The notes under the pieces were generated by a model. It was not told the DNA's origin, searched no databases, and was given only the letters and a program-made list of their open reading frames with translations. From Flammeovirgaceae bacterium (GTDB lineage: Bacteria; Bacteroidota; Bacteroidia; Cytophagales; Cyclobacteriaceae), in NCBI GenBank assembly GCA_015180985.1, contig CP054185.1:1791001-1855000 (forward strand): DNA of 64,000 nt, given 5' to 3'. Position 1 is the stretch's first letter. The number at the start of each line of letters is the position of its first letter. The position numbers and the translations under genes were made by a program. This document shows, piece by piece, positions 50,547-60,362 of the stretch.

Positions 50547-52592
50547 TTACTGTGGCGAGGCTTTTGACTCTTCTGCAGCCGGAGTTTCCGTTACGGTTGG
50601 CGTGCCGTTGGTTTCAGTTTTAACCTGCTCCGGCTTACCGTTGGTAAATTGTTGATAAGTGGTGGGCTTATCGAACGGGCGTTTACCGATGAGCCGTTCC
50701 AGATCGCTTTGAAAGAGAATTTCTTTTTGAAGCAATTCGTTGGCAATTACTTCAAGGTGCTGCCGATGCTTGCTGAGCAGGCCTTTGGTGCGCTCGTAGC
50801 ACTCATCAACAATACGTTTTACTTCTTTATCAATTTTTTCGGCCGTTGATTCGGAATAGGGTTTCTGGAAGGTGTAATCGTTGGCTTTGGAATCGTAGAA
50901 TGAAATGTTACCGATTTCCTTATTCATGCCATAAACCGTAACCATGCTGTAGGCCATTTTGGTTATCCGTTCCAGGTCGCTTAACGCACCGGTTGAAATT
51001 TTTCCGAACACCAGGTCTTCGGCCGCACGCCCACCGAAGGCCATGCACATTTCGTCCAGCAATTGCTCGGTTTGGTAGAGGAATTGTTCTTTTGGTAAAT
51101 ACTGGGCATAGCCCAGGGCGGCAACTCCACGGGGTACAATGCTAACTTTCACCAACGGGTCGGCATGTTCTAAAAACCAGCCGGCCACGGCATGACCGGC
51201 TTCGTGGTAGGCCACGATTTTCTTTTCTTCCGGTGAGATGATTTTGGTTTTCTTTTCGAGCCCGCCAATCACCCGATCGATAGCGTCCTGGAAGTCCTGC
51301 ATATCAACAGCCTTCTTGTCTCTGCGGGCAGCAATAAGCGCAGCTTCGTTGCACACGTTGGCAATTTCCGCCCCGGCAAAGCCGGGCGTTTGAGCCGAAA
51401 GTTTTTTGATGTCAACGTTCGGATCAAGTTTAATCGGCTTGAGGTGTACCTTGAAAATAGCTTCACGGCCCACGATGTCCGGTTTGTCAATACTAATCTG
51501 CCGGTCGAAACGGCCGGGCCTCAGCAGGGCGGAATCCAATACATCGGGGCGGTTGGTTGCCGCCAGGATGATAACGCCTGAGTCGGTAGCAAATCCATCC
51601 ATCTCAACCAGCAGCGAGTTGAGCGTATTTTCGCGTTCATCGTTGGCACCGGGCATCTGGCCTCTTCCGCGCGAGCGGCCGATGGCGTCAATCTCGTCAA
51701 TGAAAACAATGCAGGGTGCTTTTTCTTTTGCTTGTTTAAAGAGGTCGCGCACGCGGGCTGCGCCAACCCCCACGAACATTTCAACGAAGTCGGAGCCGGA
51801 AAGTGAGAAGAAAGGCACGGCTGCTTCACCGGCCACGGCTTTTGCCAGCAGGGTTTTACCGGTACCCGGAGGACCCACCAGCAAAGCACCTTTCGGAATT
51901 TTTCCGCCCAGCTTGGTGAACTTGGAAGGATTTTTTAAGAACTCAACAATTTCCTGAATTTCTTCCTTGGCTTCGTCAAGGCCGGCTACATCTTCGAAGG
52001 TTATCTTCACTTTGTTTTCGGCATCGAACAAGGCAGCTTTTGATTTACCGATGTTGAAGATTTGGCCGCCAGGCCCTGCACCGCCCGTCATTCTCCGCAT
52101 CAGCATCCAGAATCCGAAAAGCAGCAGGAACAGAAAACCCCATTGCACAAGTACGCTAAAGTAATCGCTGCGTTCTTCAAACTGCAGGTCAACCTGTTCG
52201 GAACGGGGAATGTCTTTGTTTAACTCTTTGTATTCAGTAATAAATGATTCGATGGTGCCCACTTTCATTTTAAAATGGGGGCCGTTAGGATTTACGCCAA
52301 ACCGGTTGCTGTTTTCGAGGCGCTCTTTGTATTTGGCATTTTGAAGGGCGCTGGCGGTAAGTGTTATCTCCAGCACATCCATGTTTTTGATCAGCACAAC
52401 GCGTTTCAAATCGCGGCTCTTAATCATGGACTCAAACTCGCTGCGGTTTACTTCGGGCAGGCCGGATGAGTTGCCGAAATACATAACACCCATGATAACT
52501 GCCACGGTTACCAGAATAACCCAAAGCTGGTAGTTGCCTTTCGGTGGTTTGGGCGGGATAATTTTATTATTGTCTTTTTTGGTGTCTGACAT
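50547..52592 (-). CDS. ftsH: ATP-dependent zinc metalloprotease FtsH
   Basis: Membrane-bound AAA+ protease of 681 aa. Two N-terminal spans (about 22-40 and 148-166) flank the periplasmic part. The AAA+ domain has Walker A GPPGTGKT (240-247), Walker B VFIDE (296-300) and the second region of homology (ATNRPD to RPGRFDR, 345-364). The zinc site is HEAGH at 463-467. The tail is Thr/Glu-rich. It lies 46 nt after rsfS and may be cotranscribed with it. Confidence 0.97.
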   Translation of the reverse strand: MSDTKKDNNKIIPPKPPKGNYQLWVILVTVAVIMGVMYFGNSSGLPEVNRSEFESMIKSRDLKRVVLIKNMDVLEITLTASALQNAKYKERLENSNRFGVNPNGPHFKMKVGTIESFITEYKELNKDIPRSEQVDLQFEERSDYFSVLVQWGFLFLLLFGFWMLMRRMTGGAGPGGQIFNIGKSKAALFDAENKVKITFEDVAGLDEAKEEIQEIVEFLKNPSKFTKLGGKIPKGALLVGPPGTGKTLLAKAVAGEAAVPFFSLSGSDFVEMFVGVGAARVRDLFKQAKEKAPCIVFIDEIDAIGRSRGRGQMPGANDERENTLNSLLVEMDGFATDSGVIILAATNRPDVLDSALLRPGRFDRQISIDKPDIVGREAIFKVHLKPIKLDPNVDIKKLSAQTPGFAGAEIANVCNEAALIAARRDKKAVDMQDFQDAIDRVIGGLEKKTKIISPEEKKIVAYHEAGHAVAGWFLEHADPLVKVSIVPRGVAALGYAQYLPKEQFLYQTEQLLDEMCMAFGGRAAEDLVFGKISTGALSDLERITKMAYSMVTVYGMNKEIGNISFYDSKANDYTFQKPYSESTAEKIDKEVKRIVDECYERTKGLLSKHRQHLEVIANELLQKEILFQSDLERLIGKRPFDKPTTYQQFTNGKPEQVKTETNGTPTVTETPAAEESKASPQ

Positions 52593-52638
52593 TGCTTTTG
52601 TTCAATAACGGGTTAAATCTCAATATGTTCCCGGAGGC

Positions 52639-53007
52639 TCATTTTACTTCAATCATCTCTGCATCGCCCCAGAGTTTTTCCAGTGCGAAATATTCCCTGC
52701 GGTCGTGCCGGAAAATGTGGGCGACCACATCAAAGTAGTCGAGCAGCATCCATTCTTTATTGTTTTTTCCTTCAATGTGCCAGGGGTTTTCTTTAACCAA
52801 CTTATACACTTCCTGGTCAACCGAGTCGGCTATGGCATCCAATTGCCTATCCGAGCTGCCCGAACAGATAACAAAAAAGTCGGCTACGGCATTTTTTACT
52901 TTCCGGAGGTCCATAATCAGAATATCAGCGGCTTTTTTCTCCTGCATTCCTTTTACGATGGCATCACAAAGTATTTCCGAACTGCCACCCTTTCTTTTTT
53001 TTGCCAT
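52639..53007 (-). CDS. rsfS: Ribosomal silencing factor RsfS
   Basis: Binds ribosomal protein uL14 and blocks subunit joining in poor nutrition. The 122-aa protein has the Oligomerisation-type RsfS core: IVKGMQEKKAADILIMDLRKV, ADFFVICSGSSDRQLDAIADSV and WHIEGKNNKEWMLLDYFDVVAHIF. It is divergent from birA (40 nt between starts) and upstream of ftsH. Confidence 0.95.
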   Translation of the reverse strand: MAKKRKGGSSEILCDAIVKGMQEKKAADILIMDLRKVKNAVADFFVICSGSSDRQLDAIADSVDQEVYKLVKENPWHIEGKNNKEWMLLDYFDVVAHIFRHDRREYFALEKLWGDAEMIEVK

Positions 53008-53047
53008 TCAGCTATCTTCGGTTTACGTGCAAAACTACAACAATTCC

Positions 53048-53809
53048 ATGTATAAAATCCCTGCCAATACCCTTTTCATGGGCAAACGCCTAATTTATAT
53101 GCCAGAATGTCACTCTACGAATGATGAAGCAAGCAAGCTAATCGGGGCGGGTGGTGAGGTAAACGGAACGATAATGATTACTGATAAACAGGTTGCGGGT
53201 AAGGGACAACGTGGAAACCGGTGGGAGGCAGCACCTGCCAAGAATCTCACCTTCTCAATTGTTATAACCCCTACTAGGTTTTCAGCAATAAATCAGGCGT
53301 ACCTTACCATGGTGGTTTCGCTGGGTATTCATGATTGGCTTAGTCGGACGCTTCAGCAGAAGAAGGTTTACATCAAATGGCCTAACGATGTGCTCGTTGC
53401 CGATCGCAAGGTGTGTGGAATACTTATTGAAAACCACATCACCGGCAATTTCATATCGCATGCAATTGTAGGTATTGGCCTGAATATCAACCAGGAAACT
53501 TTTCAGGCGCCTTTAGCCGTATCACTCAAAATGCTTACCGGTAAAGCATTCAACTTACAAAACTGCTTTGAGCAGGTTGTTGCCTGTATCGAATCGCGCT
53601 ACCTTATGCTTGAGCAGAATGAATTTGTGCTTATTAAAGCCGAATACCTGGAGCGGCTTTATTGGATAGGTGAGCCGCATTACTTTATCAGTGCGGGTAA
53701 GCGTTTTTCCGGAATCATTACAGGCACCGATGAAAGCGGCCGGTTGGTGATTGATGTAAACGGCACCTCAAAGACCTTTGATGTGAAGGAAGTTTCGTTT
53801 GTGAGGTAA
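53048..53809 (+). CDS. birA: Biotin--[acetyl-CoA carboxylase] ligase
   Basis: Attaches biotin to the carboxyl carrier protein. The 253-aa protein from 53048 (MYKIPANTLFMGKRLIYMPE) has STNDEASKL, GKGQRGNRWEAAPAKNLTFS (biotinyl-AMP loop), YIKWPNDVLVADRKVCGIL and VGIGLNIN. No N-terminal HTH is present, so it is a ligase only, not a repressor. A longer reading from 52760 lies antisense to rsfS and is rejected. Confidence 0.94.
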   Translation: MYKIPANTLFMGKRLIYMPECHSTNDEASKLIGAGGEVNGTIMITDKQVAGKGQRGNRWEAAPAKNLTFSIVITPTRFSAINQAYLTMVVSLGIHDWLSRTLQQKKVYIKWPNDVLVADRKVCGILIENHITGNFISHAIVGIGLNINQETFQAPLAVSLKMLTGKAFNLQNCFEQVVACIESRYLMLEQNEFVLIKAEYLERLYWIGEPHYFISAGKRFSGIITGTDESGRLVIDVNGTSKTFDVKEVSFVR

Positions 53810-53924
53810 GCATGTGCCACTCATGTAATATGCAGGCATCCCATCCTTTAAATTTAGTTTCTGATCATTTCCTGCCGTGAACAGGCTTGCCGGTTGGTAT
53901 CTTTAACGCATTAAAATCAACTCT

Positions 53925-56900
53925 ATGAAAGCAATTTATTCCATCCCCGCCTGTATTGTTTTGTTCTTTACACTTTCGCAGGCTGTTTCACAAAAACTCG
54001 ACATGGACAAACTCAAAGGCATGAAGCCCCGTGCCATCGGTCCTGCGGCCATGGGCGGCAGGATAACCGCCATTGATGCTGTGATCAGCAATCCGGATAT
54101 CATCTATGCCGGTGCAGCTTCCGGGGGTGTATGGCTTTCGGCCAGCGGTGGCGTAACCTGGGAACCTGTTTTCGATAAGGAATTAACACAGTCCATTGGT
54201 GCAATCGCTATTCAGCAGGATAATCCCTCGGTGGTTTGGGTAGGTACCGGTGAAGGAAACCCGCGCAACAGTTTAAACGGGGGCGATGGCATTTATAAAA
54301 CGCTAGATGGTGGTAAAACGTGGAAGAAAATGGGCCTCGAAAAAACGCGGCACATTCATCGGATTATTATCGATCCGAAAAATCCGAACACGGTTTATGT
54401 GGGAGCAATCGGTTCGCCATGGGGTGAACATCCTGAGCGGGGTGTTTATAAAACCACCGATGGAGGTGCTACCTGGGAACGTATTCTATTTGTGGATAAC
54501 AAAACCGGCTGTGCCGAACTGGTGATGGATCCATCTAACCCGAATAAATTATTCGCCAACATGTGGGAGCACCGCAGAATGCCATGGACGTTTAAGTCGG
54601 GTGGGCCGTCTTCCGGTTTGCATGTAACGTATGACGGAGGAAAAACATGGAAGAAACTCACCAGCAAAGAAGGCCTGCCCGAAGGTGAGTTAGGCCGCAT
54701 GGGTCTGGCCATCGCCCGCAGTAAGCCCAGCGTAGTGTATGCGCTTATTGAAGCAAAAAAAAATGCCCTGTACCGTTCGGATGACGGTGGCGAGAAATGG
54801 GTGAAGGTGAATGACAAAGAAGAAATAGGCGACCGGCCCTTTTACTATTATGAGATTTATGTCGATCCGAAAAACGAGAACAGACTTTATTCCATATACT
54901 CACGGGTCGGTGTGAGCGAAGATGGGGGCAAATCATTCCGGCAACTGCTTCAGTATTCGGGCGTGCACCCCGATCACCATGCCTGGTGGATTCATCCCGA
55001 AAACCCAAATTTAATTATCGATGGTAACGATGGCGGCCTGAACATTTCACGCGACATGGGTAAAACCTGGGTATTTGCCGACAACATCCCGGTAGGGCAG
55101 TTTTACCACATTAATGTGGACATGGAACATCCGTACAATGTGTATGGCGGCATGCAGGATAACGGCTCGTGGGTAGGACCTGCGTATGTATGGCGAAGTG
55201 CCGGCATTCGCAACTCGTATTGGCAGGAAACATACTTTGGCGATGGCTTTGATGTATTGCCTGATCCGGATGATGCACGTTATGGGTATGCCATGTCGCA
55301 GGGTGGAAACCTTGCACGATACGATTTGAAAACCGGCTTCACCAAAAACACAAGGCCAACGCATCCCGATCCGAATATGAAACTCCGGTTCAACTGGAAT
55401 GCCGCGCTTGCACAGGATCCCCACAACAACTCAACCATCTATTATGGAAGTCAGTTTCTTCATAAGTCCTCCAACAAAGGCGATACATGGGAAATCATTT
55501 CGCCTGATTTAACAACCAACGATCCGTCAAAACAAAAGCAGCATGAAAGCGGGGGCCTCACTATGGATGCCACCGGGGCTGAAAATCACTGCACCATTCT
55601 TGCCATTGCAGCAAGCCCGGTAAAGCAGGGCGTCATCTGGGTAGGTACCGATGACGGCAATGTGCAGGTTACCCAGGATGGTGGCAAGACCTGGACAAAC
55701 GTTTCATCGCGGATTACCGGTATGCCCAAGGGTGCATGGGTTCCGCAAATTCAGGCATCATCAAAAAATGCCGGTGAAGCATTTGTGGTGGTTAATAACT
55801 ACCGGATGTTTGATTACAAACCGTATTTATTCCGCACCAAAGATTATGGAGCAACCTGGGAGAGCCTGGTGACACCCGCACAGGTGGGTGAAAGCAATTT
55901 TACGCTGGCCGTTGTGCAGGATCCGGTTGAACCTAAACTCATGTTTTTAGGAACAGAGAACGGATTGTTCGTTAGCATTGACGAAGGCAAAAACTGGACG
56001 CGCTGGACACATGATTATCCGGCAGGTGTTCCAACAATGGATTTGATAATCCATCCGCGCGAACATGACCTGGTTATCGGTACATTTGGCCGCGCCATTT
56101 ATGTGCTGGATGATATCCGGCCCTTGCGCGAAATGGCTAAAACCGGAGGCATGCCTTCCAAAACAGTGCAGTTGTTTCCTCCACCCGATGCCTACCAGGT
56201 TTCCATACAGCAGCCTTCAGGCCCGCGCTTCGATGCCGATGCAGTATTCAACGGCCAGAACAGACCTGCCGGAGCGATGATTACCTATGCCGTGAATAAA
56301 CCCACTGCACCCAAAGAAGAAACAAAACCTGCGATTGACCCCAAAACCAAAAAGCCGGTTGCTGAAGCCAAACCTGCAGCACTTACACAGTCGAAGCCCG
56401 GAGTAAAATACGATTCAGTGAAGTTGGAGATTTTCAATGCGCAGGGGAAATTGATAAACACCATACGCCAGAAGGCGCCTGATGAAAATGGCGTGTACCG
56501 CATGAGCTGGATGCTGAATGAACGTAGCGATCGGCAGCCATCGCGCGAAAGGCCTCGCGGTGAACCAGGCGGTGGCGGAGGTGGTTTTGGCGGATTTGGC
56601 GGTACACCGGTTTTGCCCGGCACGTATAAACTGCGTGTCACATTTGGCGACCAGAAAGATTCAACAACGCTTACCGTTAAAACCGATCCACGTATGGATG
56701 TTCCGGCAAGTGTTTATGAACAACGCTACGCCATGCTCAAAGATTTACAAGGCCTGCGCGCCAAAGCCACAGTTGCTACCGACAGGCTGCGCGAATCGAA
56801 AGAAGTGGTTGAGGATTTTGAAAAGAGAATCAAAGATGCAAAGCGGACCGACCTGAAGGAGGCAGCCGACAAAACAAAAGCTATGAAAGATTCTATCGAT

Positions 56901-57188
56901 GCGTTATTCGATTTTATCCTTGGCAAGGTAGATACCCGCCAGGGCATCTTGCGTGCGCCCGATCCGACTCCGGTATCCTACATTCAAACCGCTTTGGGCT
57001 ATGTGGCCCGCTCGCGCGACCCGATAAGCGATACTGACAGGCGCGTGTATAAACATGCCGAGGATAAGATTGCCCAGGTGACTAATCGCGTAAACAACTT
57101 TTTTAACACCACCTGGAAGCAGTATCGTGAGATGATGGAAAAAATTTCACTGTCACCGTTTAAGGACTATGAGCCGATTAAACAATAG
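53925..57188 (+). CDS. Large exported Asp-box (VPS10/BNR-type) beta-propeller protein
   Basis: Secreted or surface protein of 1087 aa with a signal peptide (IPACIVLFFTLSQAVSQ). At least nine Asp-box repeats of the form D-G-G-K-T-W can be read (TLDGGKTWKK, TTDGGATWER, TYDGGKTWKK, SDDGGEKWVK, SEDGGKSFRQ, TQDGGKTWTN, SIDEGKNWTR and others), forming sortilin/VPS10-like propellers with no enzyme motif seen. The C-terminal 300 residues are low in order, with a Gly-rich stretch (GGGGGGFGGFGG) and a helical tail. Related Bacteroidota proteins are annotated as glycosyl hydrolases without proof. Confidence 0.85.
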   Translation: MKAIYSIPACIVLFFTLSQAVSQKLDMDKLKGMKPRAIGPAAMGGRITAIDAVISNPDIIYAGAASGGVWLSASGGVTWEPVFDKELTQSIGAIAIQQDNPSVVWVGTGEGNPRNSLNGGDGIYKTLDGGKTWKKMGLEKTRHIHRIIIDPKNPNTVYVGAIGSPWGEHPERGVYKTTDGGATWERILFVDNKTGCAELVMDPSNPNKLFANMWEHRRMPWTFKSGGPSSGLHVTYDGGKTWKKLTSKEGLPEGELGRMGLAIARSKPSVVYALIEAKKNALYRSDDGGEKWVKVNDKEEIGDRPFYYYEIYVDPKNENRLYSIYSRVGVSEDGGKSFRQLLQYSGVHPDHHAWWIHPENPNLIIDGNDGGLNISRDMGKTWVFADNIPVGQFYHINVDMEHPYNVYGGMQDNGSWVGPAYVWRSAGIRNSYWQETYFGDGFDVLPDPDDARYGYAMSQGGNLARYDLKTGFTKNTRPTHPDPNMKLRFNWNAALAQDPHNNSTIYYGSQFLHKSSNKGDTWEIISPDLTTNDPSKQKQHESGGLTMDATGAENHCTILAIAASPVKQGVIWVGTDDGNVQVTQDGGKTWTNVSSRITGMPKGAWVPQIQASSKNAGEAFVVVNNYRMFDYKPYLFRTKDYGATWESLVTPAQVGESNFTLAVVQDPVEPKLMFLGTENGLFVSIDEGKNWTRWTHDYPAGVPTMDLIIHPREHDLVIGTFGRAIYVLDDIRPLREMAKTGGMPSKTVQLFPPPDAYQVSIQQPSGPRFDADAVFNGQNRPAGAMITYAVNKPTAPKEETKPAIDPKTKKPVAEAKPAALTQSKPGVKYDSVKLEIFNAQGKLINTIRQKAPDENGVYRMSWMLNERSDRQPSRERPRGEPGGGGGGFGGFGGTPVLPGTYKLRVTFGDQKDSTTLTVKTDPRMDVPASVYEQRYAMLKDLQGLRAKATVATDRLRESKEVVEDFEKRIKDAKRTDLKEAADKTKAMKDSIDALFDFILGKVDTRQGILRAPDPTPVSYIQTALGYVARSRDPISDTDRRVYKHAEDKIAQVTNRVNNFFNTTWKQYREMMEKISLSPFKDYEPIKQ

Positions 57189-57215
57189 CGGCCGGCTTTA
57201 ACGATTAATTTATGC

Positions 57216-57252
57216 AAGTCTGGCTGGATAACCCGGCCAGACTTTTATTTTT
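57216..57252 (+). terminator. Terminator after the propeller gene
   Basis: AAGTCTGGC (57216-57224) pairs with GCCAGACTT (57236-57244) around 11 nt and is followed by TTATTTTT. It lies inside the longer possible reading of the next gene, so it supports the ABC ATPase start at 57263. Confidence 0.88.
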
Positions 57253-57262
57253 GGAGTTTCAG

Positions 57263-57895
57263 ATGGTTACTGTAAGAAATTTGTCGTTTACGTACGCAGG
57301 TTCAACGCCTATGTCCTTTCCTGATTTTCAAGTTGGTAGCGGTGAACATGCCCTGCTGTTGGGCGACTCGGGTAGTGGTAAAACAACGTTGCTTCATCTT
57401 ATAGGCGGCCTGTTGCGCGGTTACACAGGGTCGGTGCAAGTTGATGGAGCCGAACTGGCTGATCTTTCGGAAAAGGAATTGGATCACCTTCGCGGAAGAA
57501 AAATCGGATTTGTTTTTCAGCGCAATCATTTAATCAGCGCACTAACCGTTAAGCAAAATCTGTTACTGGCATCCTACCTGGCGGAAGCGCCATTGGCTGC
57601 ACAACGCGTTGAAGAGGTGCTTAATCACCTCTCGCTTACCAATTACAGAAATCAAAGCGTATTAAAAATAAGTCAGGGCCAGGCGCAACGGGTGGCCATT
57701 GCCCGCGCGGTACTGAATAAACCTTCGGTAATCCTGGCCGATGAACCGACTTCGGCATTAGACGATAAAAACTGCGAGCGGGTGATTAACCTGTTGCTTC
57801 AGGCGGCAAACGAAAACAAAACTACCTTGTTGGTGGCCACGCATGACCACCGCCTGAAATCTGTTATCAGTCAACACATTATGCTGCGCGCATGA
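57263..57895 (+). CDS. ABC transporter ATP-binding protein (LolD/MacB-like)
   Basis: Cytoplasmic ATPase of 210 aa: Walker A GDSGSGKTT, signature ISQGQAQRVAIARA (the first residues differ from LSGGQ), Walker B VILADEPTSALDD and the H-loop ATHD. The MVTVRNLSFTYAG start at 57263 is preferred over an ATG at 57212, which would read through the terminator. It overlaps the permease gene by 4 nt. LolD-type ATPases pair with FtsX-like permeases, and this is one. Confidence 0.92.
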   Translation: MVTVRNLSFTYAGSTPMSFPDFQVGSGEHALLLGDSGSGKTTLLHLIGGLLRGYTGSVQVDGAELADLSEKELDHLRGRKIGFVFQRNHLISALTVKQNLLLASYLAEAPLAAQRVEEVLNHLSLTNYRNQSVLKISQGQAQRVAIARAVLNKPSVILADEPTSALDDKNCERVINLLLQAANENKTTLLVATHDHRLKSVISQHIMLRA

Positions 57896-59121
57896 ACCTG
57901 GGCATATTGGTATGGAGTTACCTGAAAGCAAGGCCGCTGAACACGGTACTGAATATTGTATTGCTTTCGCTGGGTATTGCGGTAATGGTAGTGCTGCTTC
58001 TTTTCAGCAGGCAACTGGAAGAGAAGATTCAATCCAATGCAAAAGGAATTGACCTTGTTGTTGGAGCGAAAGGGAGTCCACTGCAATTGATTCTTTGCAC
58101 CATTTTTCATATTGATTTTCCTACCGGCAACATAAACCTGGCCGAGGCCGAAAAAATTGCGAAGCATCGCCTTGTAAAAAAAGCAATACCCATGGCGCTG
58201 GGCGACAGTTATCAGGTATTTCGCATTATTGGCACCAACCTGGATTATCCTGCTTTATACAATGCTGAATTGCAGTCCGGACAATGGTTTCAGCATGATC
58301 TGGAAGTCGTGTTGGGAGCCAACGTGGCATCCCTTACCGGGTTTGGTGTTGGCGATAAATTTGAAAGTGCGCACGGCCTTTCGGCCGGAGGGCACGCCCA
58401 CGAAGAACACCAGTTTAAGGTTGTTGGCATTTTGAAGAATACCGGCTCGGTACTTGATAACCTTATCCTCACCTCGGTGGAAAGTGTGTGGAAAGTACAC
58501 GACCTGCTTGTTGAAGTGGTCACTGATTCACTTCGAAAGTCGGTATTGGTGCCTTCGGTGGCAGCCGGTGATTCAACGAAAGAGCTTACTTCCATATTAA
58601 TTCAATATCGTTCGCCCATGGGCGCCATCCAATTGCCGCGCTATGTAAACCAGCAAACCAGCATGCAGGCCGCATCGCCAGCCTTTGAAACAGCCCGCCT
58701 CTTCACCATTCTGGGTACGGGTGTTGATGCGCTGATGATTTTGGCTTATGTGCTGATAATTATTTCAGCTCTGAGCATTTTTATTGCCCTGTATAATTCG
58801 CTGAAGGAAAGGCGTTTTGATTTGGCCGTTATGCGCACGATGGGCGCCACCCGCATAAGACTGGTTTTTACCATTTTGACCGAAGGTGTAAGTTTAACGT
58901 TGTTGGGTAGCCTGGTTGGTTTGGCGCTGGGGCATGGAGTTGTGTGGGTGATGGCGCAGGTGATTGAAGAGATTGAGAAAACCGGAATTACCGGACTTAT
59001 TATTTATAGAGAAGAATGGATAATTTTGGCGGGAAGTTTGTTGTTGGGAATGTTGTGTGCTTTACTGCCTGCCTGGCAGGCGTATCGAACGGATATTTCA
59101 AAAGTACTGGCTGGAAACTAA
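57892..59121 (+). CDS. FtsX/MacB-like ABC permease with His motif
   Basis: Inner-membrane permease of 409 aa: one N-terminal span, a large periplasmic MacB-type domain, and three C-terminal spans (about 270-300, 330-355 and 380-400), ending ALLPAWQAYRTDISKVLAGN. In the periplasmic part the segment G-H-A-H-E-E-H has His168, His170 and His173, a possible metal site. N-terminal TGNI-NLAEAEKIAKHRLVKKAIPMALGDS is family-like. With the ATPase and a secreted CxxC protein it may handle a metal or metal complex, an inference. Confidence 0.88.
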   Translation: MNLGILVWSYLKARPLNTVLNIVLLSLGIAVMVVLLLFSRQLEEKIQSNAKGIDLVVGAKGSPLQLILCTIFHIDFPTGNINLAEAEKIAKHRLVKKAIPMALGDSYQVFRIIGTNLDYPALYNAELQSGQWFQHDLEVVLGANVASLTGFGVGDKFESAHGLSAGGHAHEEHQFKVVGILKNTGSVLDNLILTSVESVWKVHDLLVEVVTDSLRKSVLVPSVAAGDSTKELTSILIQYRSPMGAIQLPRYVNQQTSMQAASPAFETARLFTILGTGVDALMILAYVLIIISALSIFIALYNSLKERRFDLAVMRTMGATRIRLVFTILTEGVSLTLLGSLVGLALGHGVVWVMAQVIEEIEKTGITGLIIYREEWIILAGSLLLGMLCALLPAWQAYRTDISKVLAGN

Positions 59122-59158
59122 ACCGAATAACGAACAACTAACAACCATTAACCAACTT
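59122..59158 (+). other. A/C-rich G-poor leader element shared with 19798-19831
   Basis: The leader before the gene at 59159 contains CGAATAACGAACAACTAA and AACAACTAACAAC, matching the leader of the VOC gene at 19796 at 17 of 18 positions in the first part. Confidence 0.35.
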
Positions 59159-59611
59159 ATGAGTAATCTGCGAATTATACTTTTTGCTGTAAGTTTTCTT
59201 ATGGCATCTTCAGTGGTCGCTCAAACCCCGAAGTTTGATGCCTGGAACGAATTTGCCAAAACCAAGTTTGAGCCCAAATATTACGAGAAAATTGGCGAGT
59301 ATCTTTTTTACCCCAATTTTCCGGATGCCTTAAAAGCACTGGTGGGTAAAGAAATTACGGTTGAGGGTTACTATGTCCCGTTTGCGCCTGAAGAGGGCAA
59401 CTACATTATCATTTCAAAATACCCCATGAGCCAGTGCTTCTTTTGCGGAGGTGGCGGGCCGGAGTCTATCGCTGAGGTTACTTTTAAAACCAATCCCGGA
59501 AAATTTCAGGTAGATGACCTGATAACCGTGCGCGGTAAACTTAAACTGAACTCCGATGACATTGACCATGTTAATTTCATTCTCACCGAAGCGGTGTTGG
59601 TGAAAAAGTAA
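59159..59611 (+). CDS. Secreted CxxC protein, DUF3299-like
   Basis: A 150-aa exported protein with a signal peptide (RIILFAVSFLMASSVVAQ). The body is OB-like (VGKEITVEGYYVPFAPEEGN) and has Cys93 and Cys96 in SQCFFCGGGGPESIAEV, which recalls DUF3299 and related Planctomycete/Bacteroidota proteins linked to FtsX-type ABC genes. The reading from 59057 overlaps the permease and is rejected. It probably binds a metal or acts in a periplasmic step with the transporter; the function is unproven. Confidence 0.72.
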   Translation: MSNLRIILFAVSFLMASSVVAQTPKFDAWNEFAKTKFEPKYYEKIGEYLFYPNFPDALKALVGKEITVEGYYVPFAPEEGNYIIISKYPMSQCFFCGGGGPESIAEVTFKTNPGKFQVDDLITVRGKLKLNSDDIDHVNFILTEAVLVKK

Positions 59612-59723
59612 TCCCTTTTGCTTGGGTGGCCGCCACCTGCCTTCTCATTCCGGGTACCACGCGTTCAAATGTTCCATTAGTTATTTGCCGTAACAGGCCG
59701 AAACGGGTGTCTGTTTATTGATG

Positions 59724-59754
59724 TTTGCTTTTATAGTTAGGATTCCTAACTTTA
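59724..59754 (+). promoter_or_regulatory. Promoter with palindrome before the protoglobin operon
   Basis: TTTG at 59724-59727 (-33) and TAACTTTA at 59747-59754 (-7 like) are separated by 19 nt. Between and over them lies AGTTAGGA-T-TCCTAACT (59735-59751), a perfect 8-bp palindrome with a 1-nt centre. A repressor bound there would block the -7 element; the operon's own MarR regulator is the natural candidate. Confidence 0.65.
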
Positions 59755-59779
59755 TGCAGTTAAACAAAATTTACACCTT

Positions 59780-60361
59780 ATGGCAACAAGTAAAGGATAC
59801 GCTTACGGCCAGGCCGGGCTCGACAAATCGCCTGTTTCACTTCAGGATTTGGCTTTATTAAAGAAAACGTTGTTATGGACCGATGAGGACGATCGCGCCC
59901 TGCGGATGGCGGGCGATGTGTTAAAGGACCAGGTTGACAAGGTGCTGGATTTGTGGTACGGGTATGTAGGGGGTAATGATCACCTGGTACATTATTTCAC
60001 CAAAAACGGGCAGCCCAATGCCGACTATCTGGCTGCCGTACGGGCCCGCTTCGGGCAATGGATTATGGATGTATGCAACCGCCCCTACGATCAAACCTGG
60101 CTCGACTATCAGTATGAAATTGCCAGGCGGCACCATAGTTCCAAGAAAAACAAAACCGATGGCGTTGATACCGTTCCCATAATTCATTTCCGGTACATGG
60201 TAGCCTTTATTTACCCGATTACCGCAACCATCAAATCATTTCTTGAAAAAAAGGGGCATGCTGCAAAAGAAGTGGATGCCATGCATCATGCATGGTTCAA
60301 AGCCGTAACCTTAACGGTCGTACTGTGGTGCTATCCGTATATCAAAAACGGTGAATTTTAA
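59780..60361 (+). CDS. Protoglobin-domain protein
   Basis: Single-domain sensor-type globin of 193 aa that should bind haem and O2, NO or CO. The protoglobin pattern is clear: DRALRMAGDVLKDQVDKVLDLWYGYV, WIMDVCNRPYDQTWLDYQYEIARRHH, IIHFRYMVAFIYPITATI (with the proximal His in this region) and AMHHAWFKAVTLTVVLW. No signalling domain is fused. It heads an operon with DUF2024 and MarR genes and has a palindrome in its promoter. Confidence 0.93.
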   Translation: MATSKGYAYGQAGLDKSPVSLQDLALLKKTLLWTDEDDRALRMAGDVLKDQVDKVLDLWYGYVGGNDHLVHYFTKNGQPNADYLAAVRARFGQWIMDVCNRPYDQTWLDYQYEIARRHHSSKKNKTDGVDTVPIIHFRYMVAFIYPITATIKSFLEKKGHAAKEVDAMHHAWFKAVTLTVVLWCYPYIKNGEF

Positions 60362-60362
60362 T

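Noticed and set aside
52760-53047. N-terminal extension of birA
   Set aside because: It is antisense to rsfS, and the known BirA beginning starts at 53048.
57212-57262. N-terminal extension of the ABC ATPase
   Set aside because: It would translate the terminator hairpin of the preceding gene; the ATPase family begins at MVTVRNLSF.
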